A stretch of DNA of 64,000 nt from Cristatella mucedo (GCA_009760855.2 WPIO01000003.1:12016001-12080000); one strand, 5' to 3'; positions 35,955 to 47,879 are shown, counted from the stretch's first letter. Notes: a model not told the origin generated them from the letters alone. Program-made: numbers and translations.

Positions 35955-37600
35955 CTTATAATTATAATATAATAATAATAATGCACTTGAAAAAGCGCCC
36001 TCAGAGAACTTAATCTCTCTCTAGGCACTTTGCATTTGCTGCAAAGGGAAATGCAATTGAATGGTGAGTTTAAGTCATGCTTGATAAACAAACAAAATGA
36101 ATAACATGGTTAGGGGTGATATGCACAGGGTCAGCATGCAACTGTGGTTAGTGGCAGCATGCACAGTGTCAGCACGTATAAGCACATCAAGGACGAATCA
36201 CAGGGTACAACTAAATGCTGTCCTAAATAGGAGTGTTTTTAAATTCTTTTTATATTTGGTCAGGTCAGGGGATGTTCTGAGGCAGGTCGAGATGGAGTTC
36301 CACGCTTTGGGAGCATACGAACTAAATGCAGGGTCTCCAAAGGATTTAAGGTTTGTACAAGGTATTTGTAGACTGTTGGATTCCGAAAAGCGAGTGGTAC
36401 GATGCGTGGCCTGATGGGTTAGTATATCTGAAAGATAGGCTGGAGCCATAGAATGAAGGGACCTAAAAGTGAGCGACAAAACCTTGAAGTCAATCCGTTG
36501 CTTGACTGGTAGCCAGTGCAGTCGGCGAGAAGTGGAGTAATGTGGCAACTGCGACGCTCACGACAGACAAGCCTAGCTGCGGAGTTTGGCACCAGCTGCA
36601 ATCGCCTGATCGCACATGCTGGTAGGCCAGTGAGCAGTGAGTTGCAGAAGTCGAGACGGAATATCACGAATGCATGGACCAACTTAGATGTGGTATCCTT
36701 ATCTAAACAAGCCCAAATTTTAGTAATGTTATGAAGCTGAAAATAGGCAGATTTGACTGTGGAGCTGAAATGGTCGTCTAACGAGAGATCGCTTTGGAAT
36801 ATGACACCCAGATTTCGAGCTGATTCAACAGGAGATATTCTGGCAGAGCCAATTTTGAGCTTCAGGCTTTTCCATTTGTGAATCACACTGGGTTTTCCCA
36901 TAACTAGTAAGTTAGTTTTATCATCATTTAGTTTTAGAAAATTTGCTGCCATCCATATGCGGATGTCATCGATACATGCAGCAAATGAGTTGAGAGATTT
37001 TGAGGTGCTCGAAGGCTGGGAGGGATCAAAGAAAAGGTACAACTGAGTGTCATCCGCATAGAAGTGCTTGGCAATCATAGATTGTGCTTGGCAATCATAT
37101 CAGCAAGAGGGAGAGTATAAACCGTGAAAAGAACCAGACCTAGCACGGAGCCCTGAGGTACGCCATATTTCAGAGGTAATTCAGATGATCTTTGTCCATT
37201 CACGTCAATACTCTGGAGTCTCCCACTGAGATAGGACCTGAACCACTGCAGAGCAGTGCCAGTGATGCCCAGGCGAGATGAGAGGCGCTCTAGAAGAACT
37301 TTGTGATCGATGGTATCAAAAGCTGCCGAAAGATGGAGAAAAAAAGCAGAGACACTCTACCCATTTCTGCATTCCTAAGTAGGTCGTTGTATACCCTAAG
37401 CAATGCTGACTCAGTAGAGTGATTATCTCTAAAGCCATACTGGAACTTACTAGCAAGGTGTGAGGTTTTGATATATGAGTTTAGCTGGTCCAAGCCTGTG
37501 ATATTTGCTATCATTAGTGCCGACTCAAGTTCTTTATTTCTAAGCTGCTAAATTATCTGTCGCAGTTCTGTAATGCTATTGATAAATTGGAAGCTTCATG
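35955..37600 (-). mobile_element. LINE-1 (CR1/L2-like) copy retaining YADD
   Basis: On the minus strand: RT (FQYGFRDNHSTESALL), a region-5 piece, the catalytic box in HFYADDTQLYLFFDPSQPSS at about 37060, thumb (WMAANFLKLNDDKTNLLVMG), C-terminal domain (VLSLTFRSLHSMAPAYLSDI) and 3'UTR with (ATT)n. Frameshifts are present near 36420-36550 and 37090. The 5' part is missing, so it is a truncated dead copy but the best preserved in the window. Confidence 0.88.
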
Positions 37601-37679
37601 AAATCTGTGTCACGTTAGCAAATTATTAGTTGACCTTTGTTGCAAATGCTACCAGAATTAGGAGCCACGACATTCGTGA

Positions 37680-38200
37680 TCCAAGTTTTTGGTAAGCGTT
37701 CTAGCGGTAAAGAGTAGAGTAGTCAGTCAGCTGCAGTCCAAAATTACGCCACGAATAGACAGTGTGGACTGTCGCCCTATATGACCATTTTGTCTTGCTA
37801 TGAAGTTACAATAGAACGAGAGCTCATTGCCTGCGGACTCACTCCGCTGAGTCATAGCAGTTCGTCACGGAAGACAACGCTGCGCCATCTTGCCGCGTGA
37901 AGGAAGTGCACCATCTTGCCGTGTGACGGACGGAAGAATGGTCTTTCTCCCTTTAATTAGTAGAGATACTACAGGGTATCGCTTGAGCATTCTCTAATGT
38001 GATTAGACATCGGGTATTGCCTTTACTGTGGCCCTGTGCTTATCGCTAATACTAGTCACTGCTGTACTTCAAGGACTGCTATTAAACTACTCGCAGTCAC
38101 GAGGCAGATCCATTCAGAGCAGATGAATTCCTCATACGAGTGTGTGTTAGAGTGTCTGGAGTTCATCCAGTAATGGCATGGTGCCCTTAAGTTCATATCG
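37680..38200 (+). other. Possible solo-LTR-like segment
   Basis: Non-coding, with a short imperfect tandem repeat (GCCATCTTGCCGCGTG / ACCATCTTGCCGTGTG at about 37890-37925) and a compact promoter-like layout. No second copy or target-site duplication recognised. Confidence 0.2.
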
Positions 38201-38900
38201 CGGCTGCGGCTAAGCGTACGGAATTTTATCTGTGCATTGACTCGATTGTATCGGGCTCATGCGTTTTAAGTTTTGTCTCTAGGCACGGACCCAGCCATTG
38301 AAATCTATTGCTGCGCTTGTTTTCGAAATTTATGCTCTCCCTGTTCCTATGAGAGTGCTTAGCATAACCTTGATCTTCACTGCTATTTAGATGAGCTGTA
38401 CTGTTACTTTGATATTTTTAACATTCTTAAACATGCGACCCATCAGTTTTTTACCGTCTTGCATAGCCTTCATTTACATATGGATGGAAACTAACTTTAC
38501 TAACTTGAATAATGAGGGCAAGATAATCCTTAAAAGTTCAGGGCAAACCTAGGTTACTAGGAACCTGAAAAACCCGATCCTAAAACTTGAATCGACTCTG
38601 CTAGTATCTGCTTGCTTGATTTCAGTTGTTGTCAAACATTTCACAAGATTATTGCTTGTTTAGATAAGAGTGTCAGGCAAACTGGAACATACATTTCGGA
38701 CACGCCTAGCCTTCTGCAATTCACTACCTGCAGGTTATCTTACCAGCGTAATGGTACTATTATAGTTAGCACAAAAGAGATATCATTCACTTGTTGGTTA
38801 TTTAGTTTTCTTGTTGCGGCTTATTGATAAGAGCTACTTAATCCTTGGGCATCTCTTTGCATCAGCTCTGGCTCTAATATTTTAGCTATTATAGCAATTA
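38200..38900. other. No gene recognised
   Basis: Spacer without recognised features; the frame at 38612-38827 has no family features. Confidence 0.4.
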
Positions 38901-38919
38901 TTATAATTAATCATCTGTA

Positions 38920-39400
38920 CAAAGCCCGATAAAGTTAATATCTCTTTCCAGACTCTTTACATAATGTGGAGAAAGCATAACTGTTGCCTAGGCATATAAT
39001 GCTTTAAATTCACGAAGACCTAGCCAATGCTGTCAGAAATCTTTACGTTTTTGGCTTTCTCGTAAATGGCGTGGAATGTGGCGACGTCATTTCGTAGTGG
39101 TGCCAGCTTTTGGGAGCATACAAACCTAAAGCATGGTCTCCAAATAATTTAAAACTCGGAGGGGAAGCGGTCATTTAGTCACAGGTTATTTTGTATCAGT
39201 TCACCCAGATTGCGTAAAGATGCTACAGGAGATAGTGCTCGTTAGTCCATTTTAATGGTTAGGCGATCCAGTTTCAATCTTGGATAAATTTCGGATACAG
39301 AGGCCAAAGTATGAAGGTACCTGAAGGTCAGTCACAGAACCTTAACGACAATACGCTGCTTGATCGGGACCCAGCGAAGATCTGTGACAAGCGGTGCAAT
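38920..39400 (-). mobile_element. Strongly degraded LINE-1-like fragment
   Basis: Phrases such as TTTGGGAGCATACAAAC and GGTCTCCAAATAATTTAA, and the tail AAAGTTAATATCTCTTTCCA, follow the LINE-1 3' region order on the minus strand. Confidence 0.55.
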
Positions 39401-39839
39401 GCAAGACGGGCAAGGCAATAGGCGAGGGATTTTGAGGTATACATTGCAGTCTAATGATTGGTTGTTTCAAGTGGACAATGGTAAATATTTTCAGTGCCTT
39501 GATCTTGCTCTGAGGAGGCTTGTGCCGCTATAACTAGCTGATCTGTGGTTTCATAACGACTGGGTCGCACGCTCTAGCAAAGTCACGAGTCTCCGTCTTA
39601 CCAAAACAAAAAACCACAGACAGCTTTGGCGATAAGATAGGACTGTCTCGTGACATATGCTTGCACTGTTCCCCCGAGGACCATCGTAATCCTCTGCCTC
39701 TGGAAGCGGCTGGCACCCAGGCTTGGTAATATATGCGCTGCTTGTATTACGAAGGAAGCTAGCACATCGGTAGTGAAACCACACTGAATCAAGGGAAGTA
39801 CATAACGTATGCGAGAAGTAATAGGTCGGCGTTTCGAAG

Positions 39840-39982
39840 GCTTAAAATAAGATGTTACACAACGTCAGATAAGATGCCCCACCCTGTATCCCCTCGGCGA
39901 GTACGGGATCGAGGCCGGTGACCTCTGCAGCCTTCACCAGTGAAGGTAGCGTCATTCGCTTCGCCAGTCTTCACCGAGCAAC
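39840..39982 (+). promoter_or_regulatory. Probable promoter/5'UTR of BIM1-like copy A
   Basis: This is the stretch directly upstream of the ATG. It has an AT-rich CTTAAAATAAG element near 39840 and a GATA motif (AGATAAGATG, about 39868), then GC-rich sequence into the start codon. Copy B keeps the same elements at about 49098-49232. The role is inferred from position and conservation between copies. Confidence 0.35.
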
Positions 39983-40091
39983 ATGCTTTCTCAGCTGACT
40001 GCGCTGGCCCTGCTATGGGCCGTGGCCGACTGTCACGTGTGTCTCATCAGTCTGCCGCAGCGAGGCTCTCTCCAAGGCTTGAACTCGCCAG
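39983..40091 (+). CDS. BIM1-like copy A exon 1 (signal peptide and candidate His1)
   Basis: 36 codons plus one base, ending CCAG|GTAGGA. The leader [17 protein letters not shown] has a short hydrophobic core and small residues at -3/-1 (A, C), so the mature protein would start with His. The open frame runs on to 40306 into the intron with no conserved-domain content. The exon and its flanks are identical to 49233-49341. Confidence 0.78.
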
Positions 40092-41986
40092 GTAGGAGTC
40101 GCGAGAGCGAACGAAATACCTCGCGTACGCATGTGATCCTAGAGTCTGCTGAAGTTATTTCTCAGTGCTTTTTTCCACGAAAAGCAAAGGAAGCTCTCAA
40201 AACGGCTCTAGTGTCTGTACTACAGGATCTAACGACTGCCTTCTCCTCGAAGCGCCGTGCGGCGGACGGCCAATGGAAAATCCCACCGTTATTCTTCGGT
40301 AAGTAGTTGCGCCCGACTCTCCTTCCGCGGCAGCTCATCGAAACGGTACCGAGTGGAAGCCCCTGAAGATGGACATCGCCAGGGCTGAGCCGGTGGCATG
40401 GGCTAGCGCTAGCGAGAACTCCGGTTGAAACATGGCGGCCGTGACTTTGCAAAGGTCGGCCGAGTAGGTAGGCCGATACGACAGATTGTCGATAGTAGAT
40501 ATCCGTACCTAAACCAGGACCCAAGCTTGCTCTAGCAGGCGGTTGGCCACGTGACTGCTAATCTTTAAGCAACGGGGGGGGGCCAGTTGAAAGGCACAAA
40601 GCACTTCGCGAGCAGACGTTTGCCTGCAGCCAACGCGTCAGTCGGACGCCGCTACCTCAAGCTAAACCTCGCTAAGTGCTGCGTTATCAATAGGCAATCC
40701 AAACAATTCAATTTAATTTAATTTAACTTAACCGCCCACGGCTGATGCCGTTCTTACGTTGGAAGGACGAAATCATTGGCATAAGGCAACTACGAAGGCT
40801 CAGCTGGTGTACGGTCAACAACCTTCAAGGAATTACTCCTTAGATATTAGCCAAGCATGACAGCCTGTTAGCTCTCGTCTCACATTGCCACCGTGCTCAT
40901 TCCACCCGATGACATGCCACTTCATATTGCTCTCGATGGGTCCTCTGGTATACACTTAGGCTAGAACGTTTTCCGGGCGGGGGGGGGGGGGAAGACTTAC
41001 TCGGGAGAGCAGAAAATCCAGCCGCAGATTTGACAAATAGTCTCCACGGCTAGGGTTCTCTAGCCTGGAAACTCATTCAATGTGACATCCTGCGATTTGT
41101 AATAGACAGCCTCTACACACACATTTACGCACGCGCGAGCACTCCCGCCCACATGCACGCACACGCCTGCGTACATCTGCCTGCTCGAGTGCGTGTGACG
41201 CTTAACTGGAATCGCATTGAGCCCATGCACGAAACCAGCTTCGTCAAAATCTCGAAGGTCATCTTACACGCTGCTGTCTGCTTCTACAACGAGTTCTGTC
41301 CTTTATACAGAACGCTTCACGGTTTGTGCGCAGCATTTGGCATCTCATCAGCAGGCGTCATCTAACAACCTCGCAGAGCTAATTATTGAGCAGGTAATCC
41401 TCATAACAAAAACTTCGGCTAAAGCGTTGATGAAGCTTGCTGAGCTAACAAGCGACAGGTTCTGGGTAGCAGAAAGCGTGTCGTGCTATGAGCTCATCGG
41501 ACGTACATATTAAAGGGACATCTTGCTGCGTTGTTAGAAGGTGAATACTGATAGCTTTTCTCGTTGCTACAAGGTACAGCTAGCGAGCGTCAAACATTGT
41601 TGCAGGGGCGGACGTAATTTCACAATAACCTTCCAGAAAAACCTCGACCACTGGGTGCAAGCTACACCGGTAAGATGCAGTAGCATAGTGTTGGCGATGG
41701 CCGCAATGTTATGCATTGTAGCCCTGAGAGCGCTGTCTGCATAATCGGTCGGACAATGTATCGCGAAGCCTCGTGTTTTAGTCGCTGCTGGCGCTCGAGC
41801 ATAGACGCTCTATTTTCCACCTACGTATTACTAGGGTTTACTTGTGTATTTAACAGACACTCCGTATGCGCACTTTGAGAAAGGCCACCAGGGCTACAGT
41901 CGGCATAATGACCACTATTGTGATACACTGCAGTGCATGAGAGATGAGATAAATAGATTGATAGATCGCTAGATAGATTGATAGAT

Positions 41987-42036
<50 letters not shown>

Positions 42037-42092
42037 AAGAGAGAGAGATAGAGGGGATGGAGGGAGAGAAAGAGAGAAAAAGAGAGAGAGAG

Positions 42093-42163
<71 letters not shown>

Positions 42164-42204
42164 GAGAGAGAGAGAGAGAGAACGAGAGAGAGAGAGAGAG
42201 AGAG

Positions 42205-42287
<83 letters not shown>

Positions 42288-45200
42288 AAGAGAGAGAGAA
42301 AAGTGAGAGGGAGAGAGAGAGAGAAAAGTGAGAGGGAAGCCGTTCTGAGGTGCTTCTTTCATGCTACTGACTTCCTCCACTGCCATCCTGACTCAATGAA
42401 AGCTATGCTTCTCAAGTTTTCATGCTGCATGAGATGAAGTCTGTTGGTTATCGCATGCGGAATGAAAGCCTTTTAGACTTTGGGTTACCTATAGAACAGT
42501 CTCTTGCGTAGCATCTACTTAGTCTTTATGACTTTGTGGAGCTACAGATTTAGATACATACCATTACATTGAATTTTCTTGGAAATTCTATTAATGATCG
42601 CGAGGTTGGGCTTCGGTGTTGGTGACATCACCTGACATGCTACCGCACTTGTCTACGTGCTCTGCTTCTTGCACCACTTTCTCAATTAAAGCGAGAAACG
42701 AGGAAGAATCTGAAAAAAGGTCGGGATCTTTGCATGCAGCCAAGTCCTGGAGCGGATGTTTTGTTACTTAGAAGTGACACTCGTGAGCAAAAGATGTCCT
42801 TCGGCTTAAAATGTTACGATGAGGGGCGGGCAAAGCCGAATCCCCTCCCCACCTTTCCCACCCCTAGATTCCTGCCGGTACTGACCGGCCTGCACTGTCA
42901 CGCATCAAGTTTGTTGTTTTTACGGGTTGGAGTTTTTAGGGTTAACGGTTTCAGCTTTAAACTATTGCATGCTTTAAAATATTACAGTCTATGCTTTACA
43001 GCCACTTACTACCGTGTCGGACTTCCTGCAATAGACACTATGCCGACAGCAGAACGATACTTTTATAGATATTCGCCGGTGTGAGAAACGCCAGCGTCGG
43101 GCTCCCTCTGTCTAGCTAGCCGACCAGTTAAGGCAGCCGCTCGGTTACTGCGCCTCCTCTGAGAGCCGCAGAGGTGCATGGAGGGGTCTGAAAGTCAATT
43201 GCGATGCTTTAGCAGAGAGACTCGCTAGTTGCATTATCAGAAGAGTCTGCCAGCCGCTACAGCAGAAGCGTCACAAATTGGAAATCTATTATCGTTCGAG
43301 ATTCATCTACTGAAACATATATATCAGTCAATCCAGTCCCAATACTAGCGTGTTGAGCTCGGCGTTTCTTTTGAAGGCTGTTGTTAATTTCTATATTTAT
43401 GCATTTTTTTATGCCAGCAGAAGCTCCTACTAAATAAAAAGCTGTGGATGCAGCTTACGCGCACCTTGTTGACCGCTTATTCTGATAAATTGTGAAAAAG
43501 ATAGTTTCTGGCACCGTTTATCCTCTATGCCCGAAGTCGTACGGAGCAGCCTTTTGCAGGGCGCTTTCGGCCACCGAGCGATGTATTTTGAGGCCCCGTT
43601 GTTTTCTTCTGACGGTGCTCTCACTGTGCCTCGCGCCATAGCACGGTGACATCTGAGAAGCAATTAGTCAGTTTGTCTCCCCTAGCCATATTTTTTTCAA
43701 TTAGCAGGACTCGAACTTAAAATAAACAAAAATAAACGGGTATTTCTAATGAGCTCTGCATCGCCGCCTAATATCCTGTTATCCAAGGAATTTCTGACGA
43801 TTGACTAAGGTATGTCGTGATGCTCACCAGTGCAATAAACCTTTATATAATCTTATGTAATGTAATCTATCTCCGTCAGTAGCTCCACAAAGTCATAAAG
43901 ACCATGTGGGTGTTACGCAGGAGAGTTTTGTATAGCGCACTCACAGCCTTAGCGGCTTTCGGTACGCATTCGGTAGCCAACAGACTTCGTCTCACACAAC
44001 AAAGAGAAAGTGGGAAGCATAGCAGATTTAGGTGAGCAGTTGAGGTAGTGAGTAGCATAGAAGTAGCAGTTCAGGACCGCTGAAAAAGATGTGCCATAGT
44101 CGGCAGTCGGAGAGTAGATGTCGTTGCGTAAGAATTGTGGAAGCGAGTTCCACAGTCTAGGACCTGCAGAGCTAAAGCTTCTGTCGCCAACTGTCTTTAA
44201 GCGGAGGAATGGGACAGCTAATTTATTGTCCACACAGGACCTGAGGGCGCGAGCAGGCTGAAACTGATGCAGCAGTTATGGTGTGAAGCTCCTCTGCTGC
44301 CGTACTGATATTTTACTAAATATATTATGTTCAAATTAATAATACTTGCATTTTTTAGGGATACTTTACCATATCACTGGCGAAGAATGATAAGTCGATG
44401 TTCACGGAGATCGCACGTGTTCCTGATCGCGGTGAACCATCATTGACCTTGTATTCTATCGACGTGACTCTTCCAAAAACAAGGTACGAATTGAAAGTTA
44501 CCATAAGATTATAGTAAAATCTGCAGCTCTTTAATTTTTGGGCTTTAAATTCTGATCATAGACAATTTTGTGATAAATTCAGCAAACAGCCTCAAACTTG
44601 GCGCTATTTTCTAAATATTGCATTCCTTCTTCTATTGCAGTACGACTGAACTGCAAGTTCTCCAGGTAAGGGTATTCCGAAGTCTGCTATATGAGTTTTA
44701 GAGATTATGTGCAAAGAATAGCATGAAAGCTCGTTTTCAAAAAATTCCGGCCAATATTTGCCTAAGCATTGAAAATCGCATGCAGAGAGCGTTGCTGAAG
44801 CGAGCCTCCATACTAGTACATTCAGAATGACTGACAGATAGTGGCTGAAAAGATTGTGACGAACGAGACATTACTGGAGCTGATATTGCAACCTTAAATA
44901 GGACGTCTTTGGTGTTCTTACTGAAATTTCGATAGAACGTGACGTTCTGTAGTTATTGCTTTAGAAGACATGTTTACTGCAAAAGTAGCCCATCTTTCAT
45001 GTCAAAGAATTGCTGCTCGTCTTGAGGCTCTTTTCAGGATTGAACGCGTCTGCCTCAAGAATTCCTCAAGATGATGTCGAGCCTATTTTCAAAAGTTGCT
45101 GAAAATGCACAGTCCTTAAGATCACTCCATGCGGAAAGAAAAAATATGCAGCACGTAGTTTTGAGCTTCTGATTAGGAGCACAGACTTTAAAAGTGGTTT

Positions 45201-45948
45201 ATAATCTCACTGAATACTATAGGGAAGCTTGATAGCAAACAGTTTAAATAAATATCCATATATAAACGCAGATTTTTCACTCTAAGCCTTGGGACATACG
45301 GCCATTAAACTGCAGCCTACTAAAATCAGGATGGTGATGCTTTATTACACCGCATTTCTTGACGTACACATTGTACTTGGCCCGATTATAATATTCAAAA
45401 ACTGCTGCTATGAGATCGAATGTATCTTTACATGCAAAGTAAGTACGAAGAAACATACTGCATACTTACGATGGTCGAGCGTTCTGATATATTATTTTTT
45501 GAAAAGCTGTATATTATCTAGCATTTAGGTAGCTTTTTGTTCCAACTCAGATCGCTCAATAGTTTTTATTTTTTTATAATTAGCAGATTCAAATAGTCCA
45601 CAGTCGTAGGTGTCGACAACATCTGCGTGCAGCTGCAACTGAATAATGACAGGAGTGCTAAAAAATTGAAAATACTGACATATGTGTTGAGGTGCCTGTC
45701 ACTCTTGAGAGTAATGAATCCAGCCTCTCCTTCAAAATAAGACTTGAATACATATTGTTCAACTGTCGCTAAGAAATAAGTTCCATGGGGCACGAGTACG
45801 TTCCACCGCTAACAACAATGCATAATTGCGAATCAATATACATTGTCATATTGCTCTTGTCCATTTGTCTTAGGTGGTATACGTTCCTAAGAATCCGAGC
45901 ATTCCTGCAGCATTCTACCAATGTGCGGACTTCACGTGGTCCGGCTGA
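39983..45948 (+). CDS. Secreted BIM1-like/LPMO-like histidine-brace protein, copy A (partial model)
   Basis: Plus-strand gene with exons 39983-40091, 41606-41669, 44359-44483, 44641-44665 and 45874-45948, AATAAA at 46061. Exon 1 is a signal peptide (hydrophobic 5-15) ending ADC, followed by [19 protein letters not shown]. Cleavage before His18 would give an N-terminal histidine. Later exons give [23 protein letters not shown]...[18 protein letters not shown] and [10 protein letters not shown]...stop. These conserved blocks resemble BIM1-like copper-binding secreted proteins, relatives of LPMOs; His1, the His of DHW and the Asp of CAD could be the metal ligands (inference). Exons from 41606 onward join in phase. 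Exon 1 leaves one base but 41606 supplies only one, so an exon for the Cys/Gly-rich segment is missing or unrecognised. The family is recalled, not searched. Confidence 0.75.
41606..41669 (+). CDS. BIM1-like copy A exon with FQKNLDHW motif
   Basis: The acceptor is TTGTTGCAG and the donor CCG|GTAAGA. One base is followed by 21 codons, [20 protein letters not shown] plus P. This beta-strand plus DHW motif is the core signature of the family. An alternative acceptor, TACAG at 41579, keeps the same frame open. Confidence 0.78.
41985..42340 (+). repeat. (GA)n microsatellite, about 350 bp
   Basis: Long GA array with AACGAG and GAAA interruptions, preceded by GATA-type units. Present in duplication unit A but absent from the equivalent place in unit B. 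Confidence 0.97.
42345..42580 (+). mobile_element. LINE-2 family 3' fragment
   Basis: It runs from CTGAGGTGCTTCTTTCATGC to the end TTTGTGGAGCTACAGATTTA and a CATTACATTG terminus, as in the other LINE-2 tails. Lies in an intron of BIM1-like copy A. Confidence 0.7.
43858..44285 (-). mobile_element. LINE-2 family 3' fragment
   Basis: The minus-strand frame reads FLRLKTVGDRSFSSAGPRLW and NSLPQFLRNDIYSP, the conserved LINE RT C-terminal block, followed by the 3'UTR. Lies 74 bp upstream of the BIM1-like exon at 44359. Confidence 0.82.
44359..44483 (+). CDS. BIM1-like copy A exon (GYFTISL...SLTLYS)
   Basis: The acceptor is TTTTTTAG and the donor AAG|GTACGA; 125 nt entering in phase 0. The peptide begins [20 protein letters not shown], runs through [13 protein letters not shown] and ends VTLPKT plus two bases. 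The alternating pattern suits the beta-sandwich core. Confidence 0.8.
44641..44665 (+). CDS. BIM1-like copy A 25-nt micro-exon
   Basis: The acceptor is TTCTATTGCAG and the donor CAG|GTAAGG. It encodes (S)TTELQVLQ, restoring phase 0. The same size and frame are found at 54085-54109 in copy B, which supports it as a real exon. Confidence 0.75.
45874..45948 (+). CDS. BIM1-like copy A terminal exon (FYQCADF)
   Basis: The acceptor is TTTGTCTTAG. Phase 0, 24 codons and [23 protein letters not shown], then [13 protein letters not shown] is the conserved C-terminal block. AATAAA follows at 46061-46066. Confidence 0.82.
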   Translation: MVYVPKNPSIPAAFYQCADFTWSG

Positions 45949-46060
45949 AATCGGAGATGGCGGTGCCAGCGAAGCTCGGCCAGGAGCTAGGAGTCTTGAC
46001 AAAATCAGGCGTACTCTATTGCAACTCAATTTACCATGGCAATCCGGTCAAGAATTGTTG

Positions 46061-46066
46061 AATAAA
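46061..46066 (+). terminator. Polyadenylation signal, copy A
   Basis: AATAAA 113 nt after the copy A stop codon, matched at the same place in copy B. Confidence 0.6.
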
Positions 46067-46114
46067 AAAATTGCATAATTCCTACGGATGTATCGTTCAG
46101 AGACAGCGGCCGAC

Positions 46115-46870
46115 AAGCAGCAATCGTGGACGTGGTAAAAACCTTCTACTGCAGCACCAACGCCATTGATATGTTGGCTGCTCGGCGGAAGGAGAAATGT
46201 CTCGCAGCTCTCGCCTGCTGATAGCCAGCGAACGACATGTGTCCGGAGGGGGGTGACTAAGCGCATTTGTCTAGGGGTGGCCGTGCTTGAGTGACCTTAT
46301 ATACAGATTATACGCGCCGTTAGGTGCAGTTTCTGTTTAGGCGCGTTCACGGTTCGCCTTGCACCCAGCTACTTCGCTTCCACCAACCTCGCTTGCATTA
46401 TCAACTTTATAGTTCTGAAAGCGAGTCCGTGAGTGCGTGCTTCCCGTGTATGCAAGTAGCCGACGTCATCTGTACGGCTGTGCTTTTTGCGAAATGTGTA
46501 GTGTCATTATGTATGATCGGACCGCAATGACGACGGCCGCGTTTTAATATCAGCCGAAAATTTTTTTACTGAATTGCACGTGTAGCTACAGCATACGCTC
46601 GTGAAGTTGAAATGGGACTTTAAATTGAACATTGAATATTAAAATATTCTTCAGATTTTCGATGAGTGCCTTTTTTAGCACACATTTAAAAGGATAAATT
46701 TTCTGAAAAATTTCAGTCGGAATTTAAGCGATACTACTGCCCTGAACTACCCCTTGTAACCAACGACATCCTATTCAGCAAAGATGAAGTGACTGTCACT
46801 GCCTGGGCCCTGCCGGATCAATAAGCTATCTTCAGTATTAATAACCTCGTTATCCTACTTAAGCGATTGG
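46115..46870. other. No gene recognised between duplication units
   Basis: Spacer after unit A. The frame at 46324-46530 shows no family features. Confidence 0.4.
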
Positions 46871-46879
46871 GAACAACGA

Positions 46880-47600
46880 TCGACTTGGCAGACAAGGCAA
46901 TGGCGTTGTTTGAATCGTACTAGCCCAATCGCGTTCAACCATTTCTGTGTCCCATTCACCAGAAGCGTCACCTGTGGAGTCTCACAAGGGTCCTTTCTCG
47001 GTCCTTTGCTGCTCTCCATTTATACTGAACCGCTGAGAAAAGTGAGTCAAGCACATGAGATCGGCTATCACTTCTATGCTGACAATCTGTATTTGTCCTT
47101 TAAATTGTCGATATCTGGCGCAGCACCTGATAAACATGATGCTTACCTTGCCGATATTTCAGATGCCGTCAGTGAAAATTGCCCAAATTTTGAAAGTTTG
47201 ATTCCGACGACCACCTCCACAGCTAGCCATCACGTCCAATCTTTATCTAAGATCAGGGATTGTCTACCACGGTGGCTTGGAAACAGGTTTAACAAGCTCT
47301 CTTGTTCTGTCCAGAGTAGATTATTGCAATTCCATTTTGGCTGGGAAAACAATACAGGTATCAGGCCACTGCAGCTGTGATGAATATGGCTGGAAGGCTC
47401 GTAAAAAAAATCCGAGAGATTCAGTCACGTGTCTCCTTTGCCGAAGGAGCTCCGATAGCATCCGGTTGATCAACGGATGCATTGTGAAGTCCTTGAGCTG
47501 AACAAAAACGTCCGCCGTGGCTTGGCTCCTTCAGACCTAGCTAAACTACTGCATCAGTTCAGCCCCCTCGACCCTTCAGATCCTCTAGGGACATTACAAT
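46880..47600 (+). mobile_element. LINE-2 family RT fragment
   Basis: RT region 5 reads CGVSQGSFLGPLLLSIYTEP and the catalytic box is FYADNLYLSF, with Asn instead of the second Asp. A degraded thumb and C-terminal region (LEL...RRGLAPSDLAKLLHQFSP) follows. Frameshifted. Confidence 0.78.
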
Positions 47601-47704
47601 AGCTGCTCCTAATTAAATTAACTATTGGTCTGGATCGGGAGCCAGTGCAGATCAGTTCGTAAATGAGCTGCTTGGCTTGATCGGAAGCCAGGGCAGAACG
47701 ACCG

Positions 47705-47870
47705 CATTGCTTTCGCCCAGGTGCCAAGGTGCTCGCCTTCAATGACCGAGGTCAAGGTGAAGGAATTTGATGACCAAGGGCGTGAACTCGAGTATGTGGC
47801 TAATGTGAAACGCCTGGATTTTGAGCGAGTTTTCTGTGGGTGCTGTGCAAATGAATACAATAAATTTATC
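47705..47870 (+). repeat. tRNA-derived SINE, family A
   Basis: GGTGCTCGCCTTCAATGACC, GGCGTGAACTCGAG (B-box region) and the tail GTGAAACGCCTGGATTTTGA...TGGGTGCTGTG. Confidence 0.6.
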
Positions 47871-47879
47871 AGTAAGAAA

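Larger units (their letters stand above)
39430..46110 (+). repeat. Tandem duplication unit A
   Basis: Sequence from about 39430 to 46110 matches 48685-55330 in the same orientation, including introns, exon flanks and the polyadenylation region. Unit A alone carries a (GA)n array plus LINE-2 fragment (about 41915-42567) and a LINE-2 fragment at 43858-44285. Confidence 0.85.

Noticed and set aside
39534-39784. Minus-strand frame repeated at 48789-48971
   Set aside because: Conserved only because both lie in the duplicated unit; no start, splice or domain support.
40092-40306. Extension of the BIM1-like exon 1 frame to 107 codons
   Set aside because: A consensus donor ends the exon at 40091. 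The extension is intron sequence kept identical by the shared tract, although an intron-retaining form cannot be excluded.
41850-42437. Ser-Leu and Arg-Glu frames of 117-178 codons
   Set aside because: Translation of the (GA)n array at 41985-42340.
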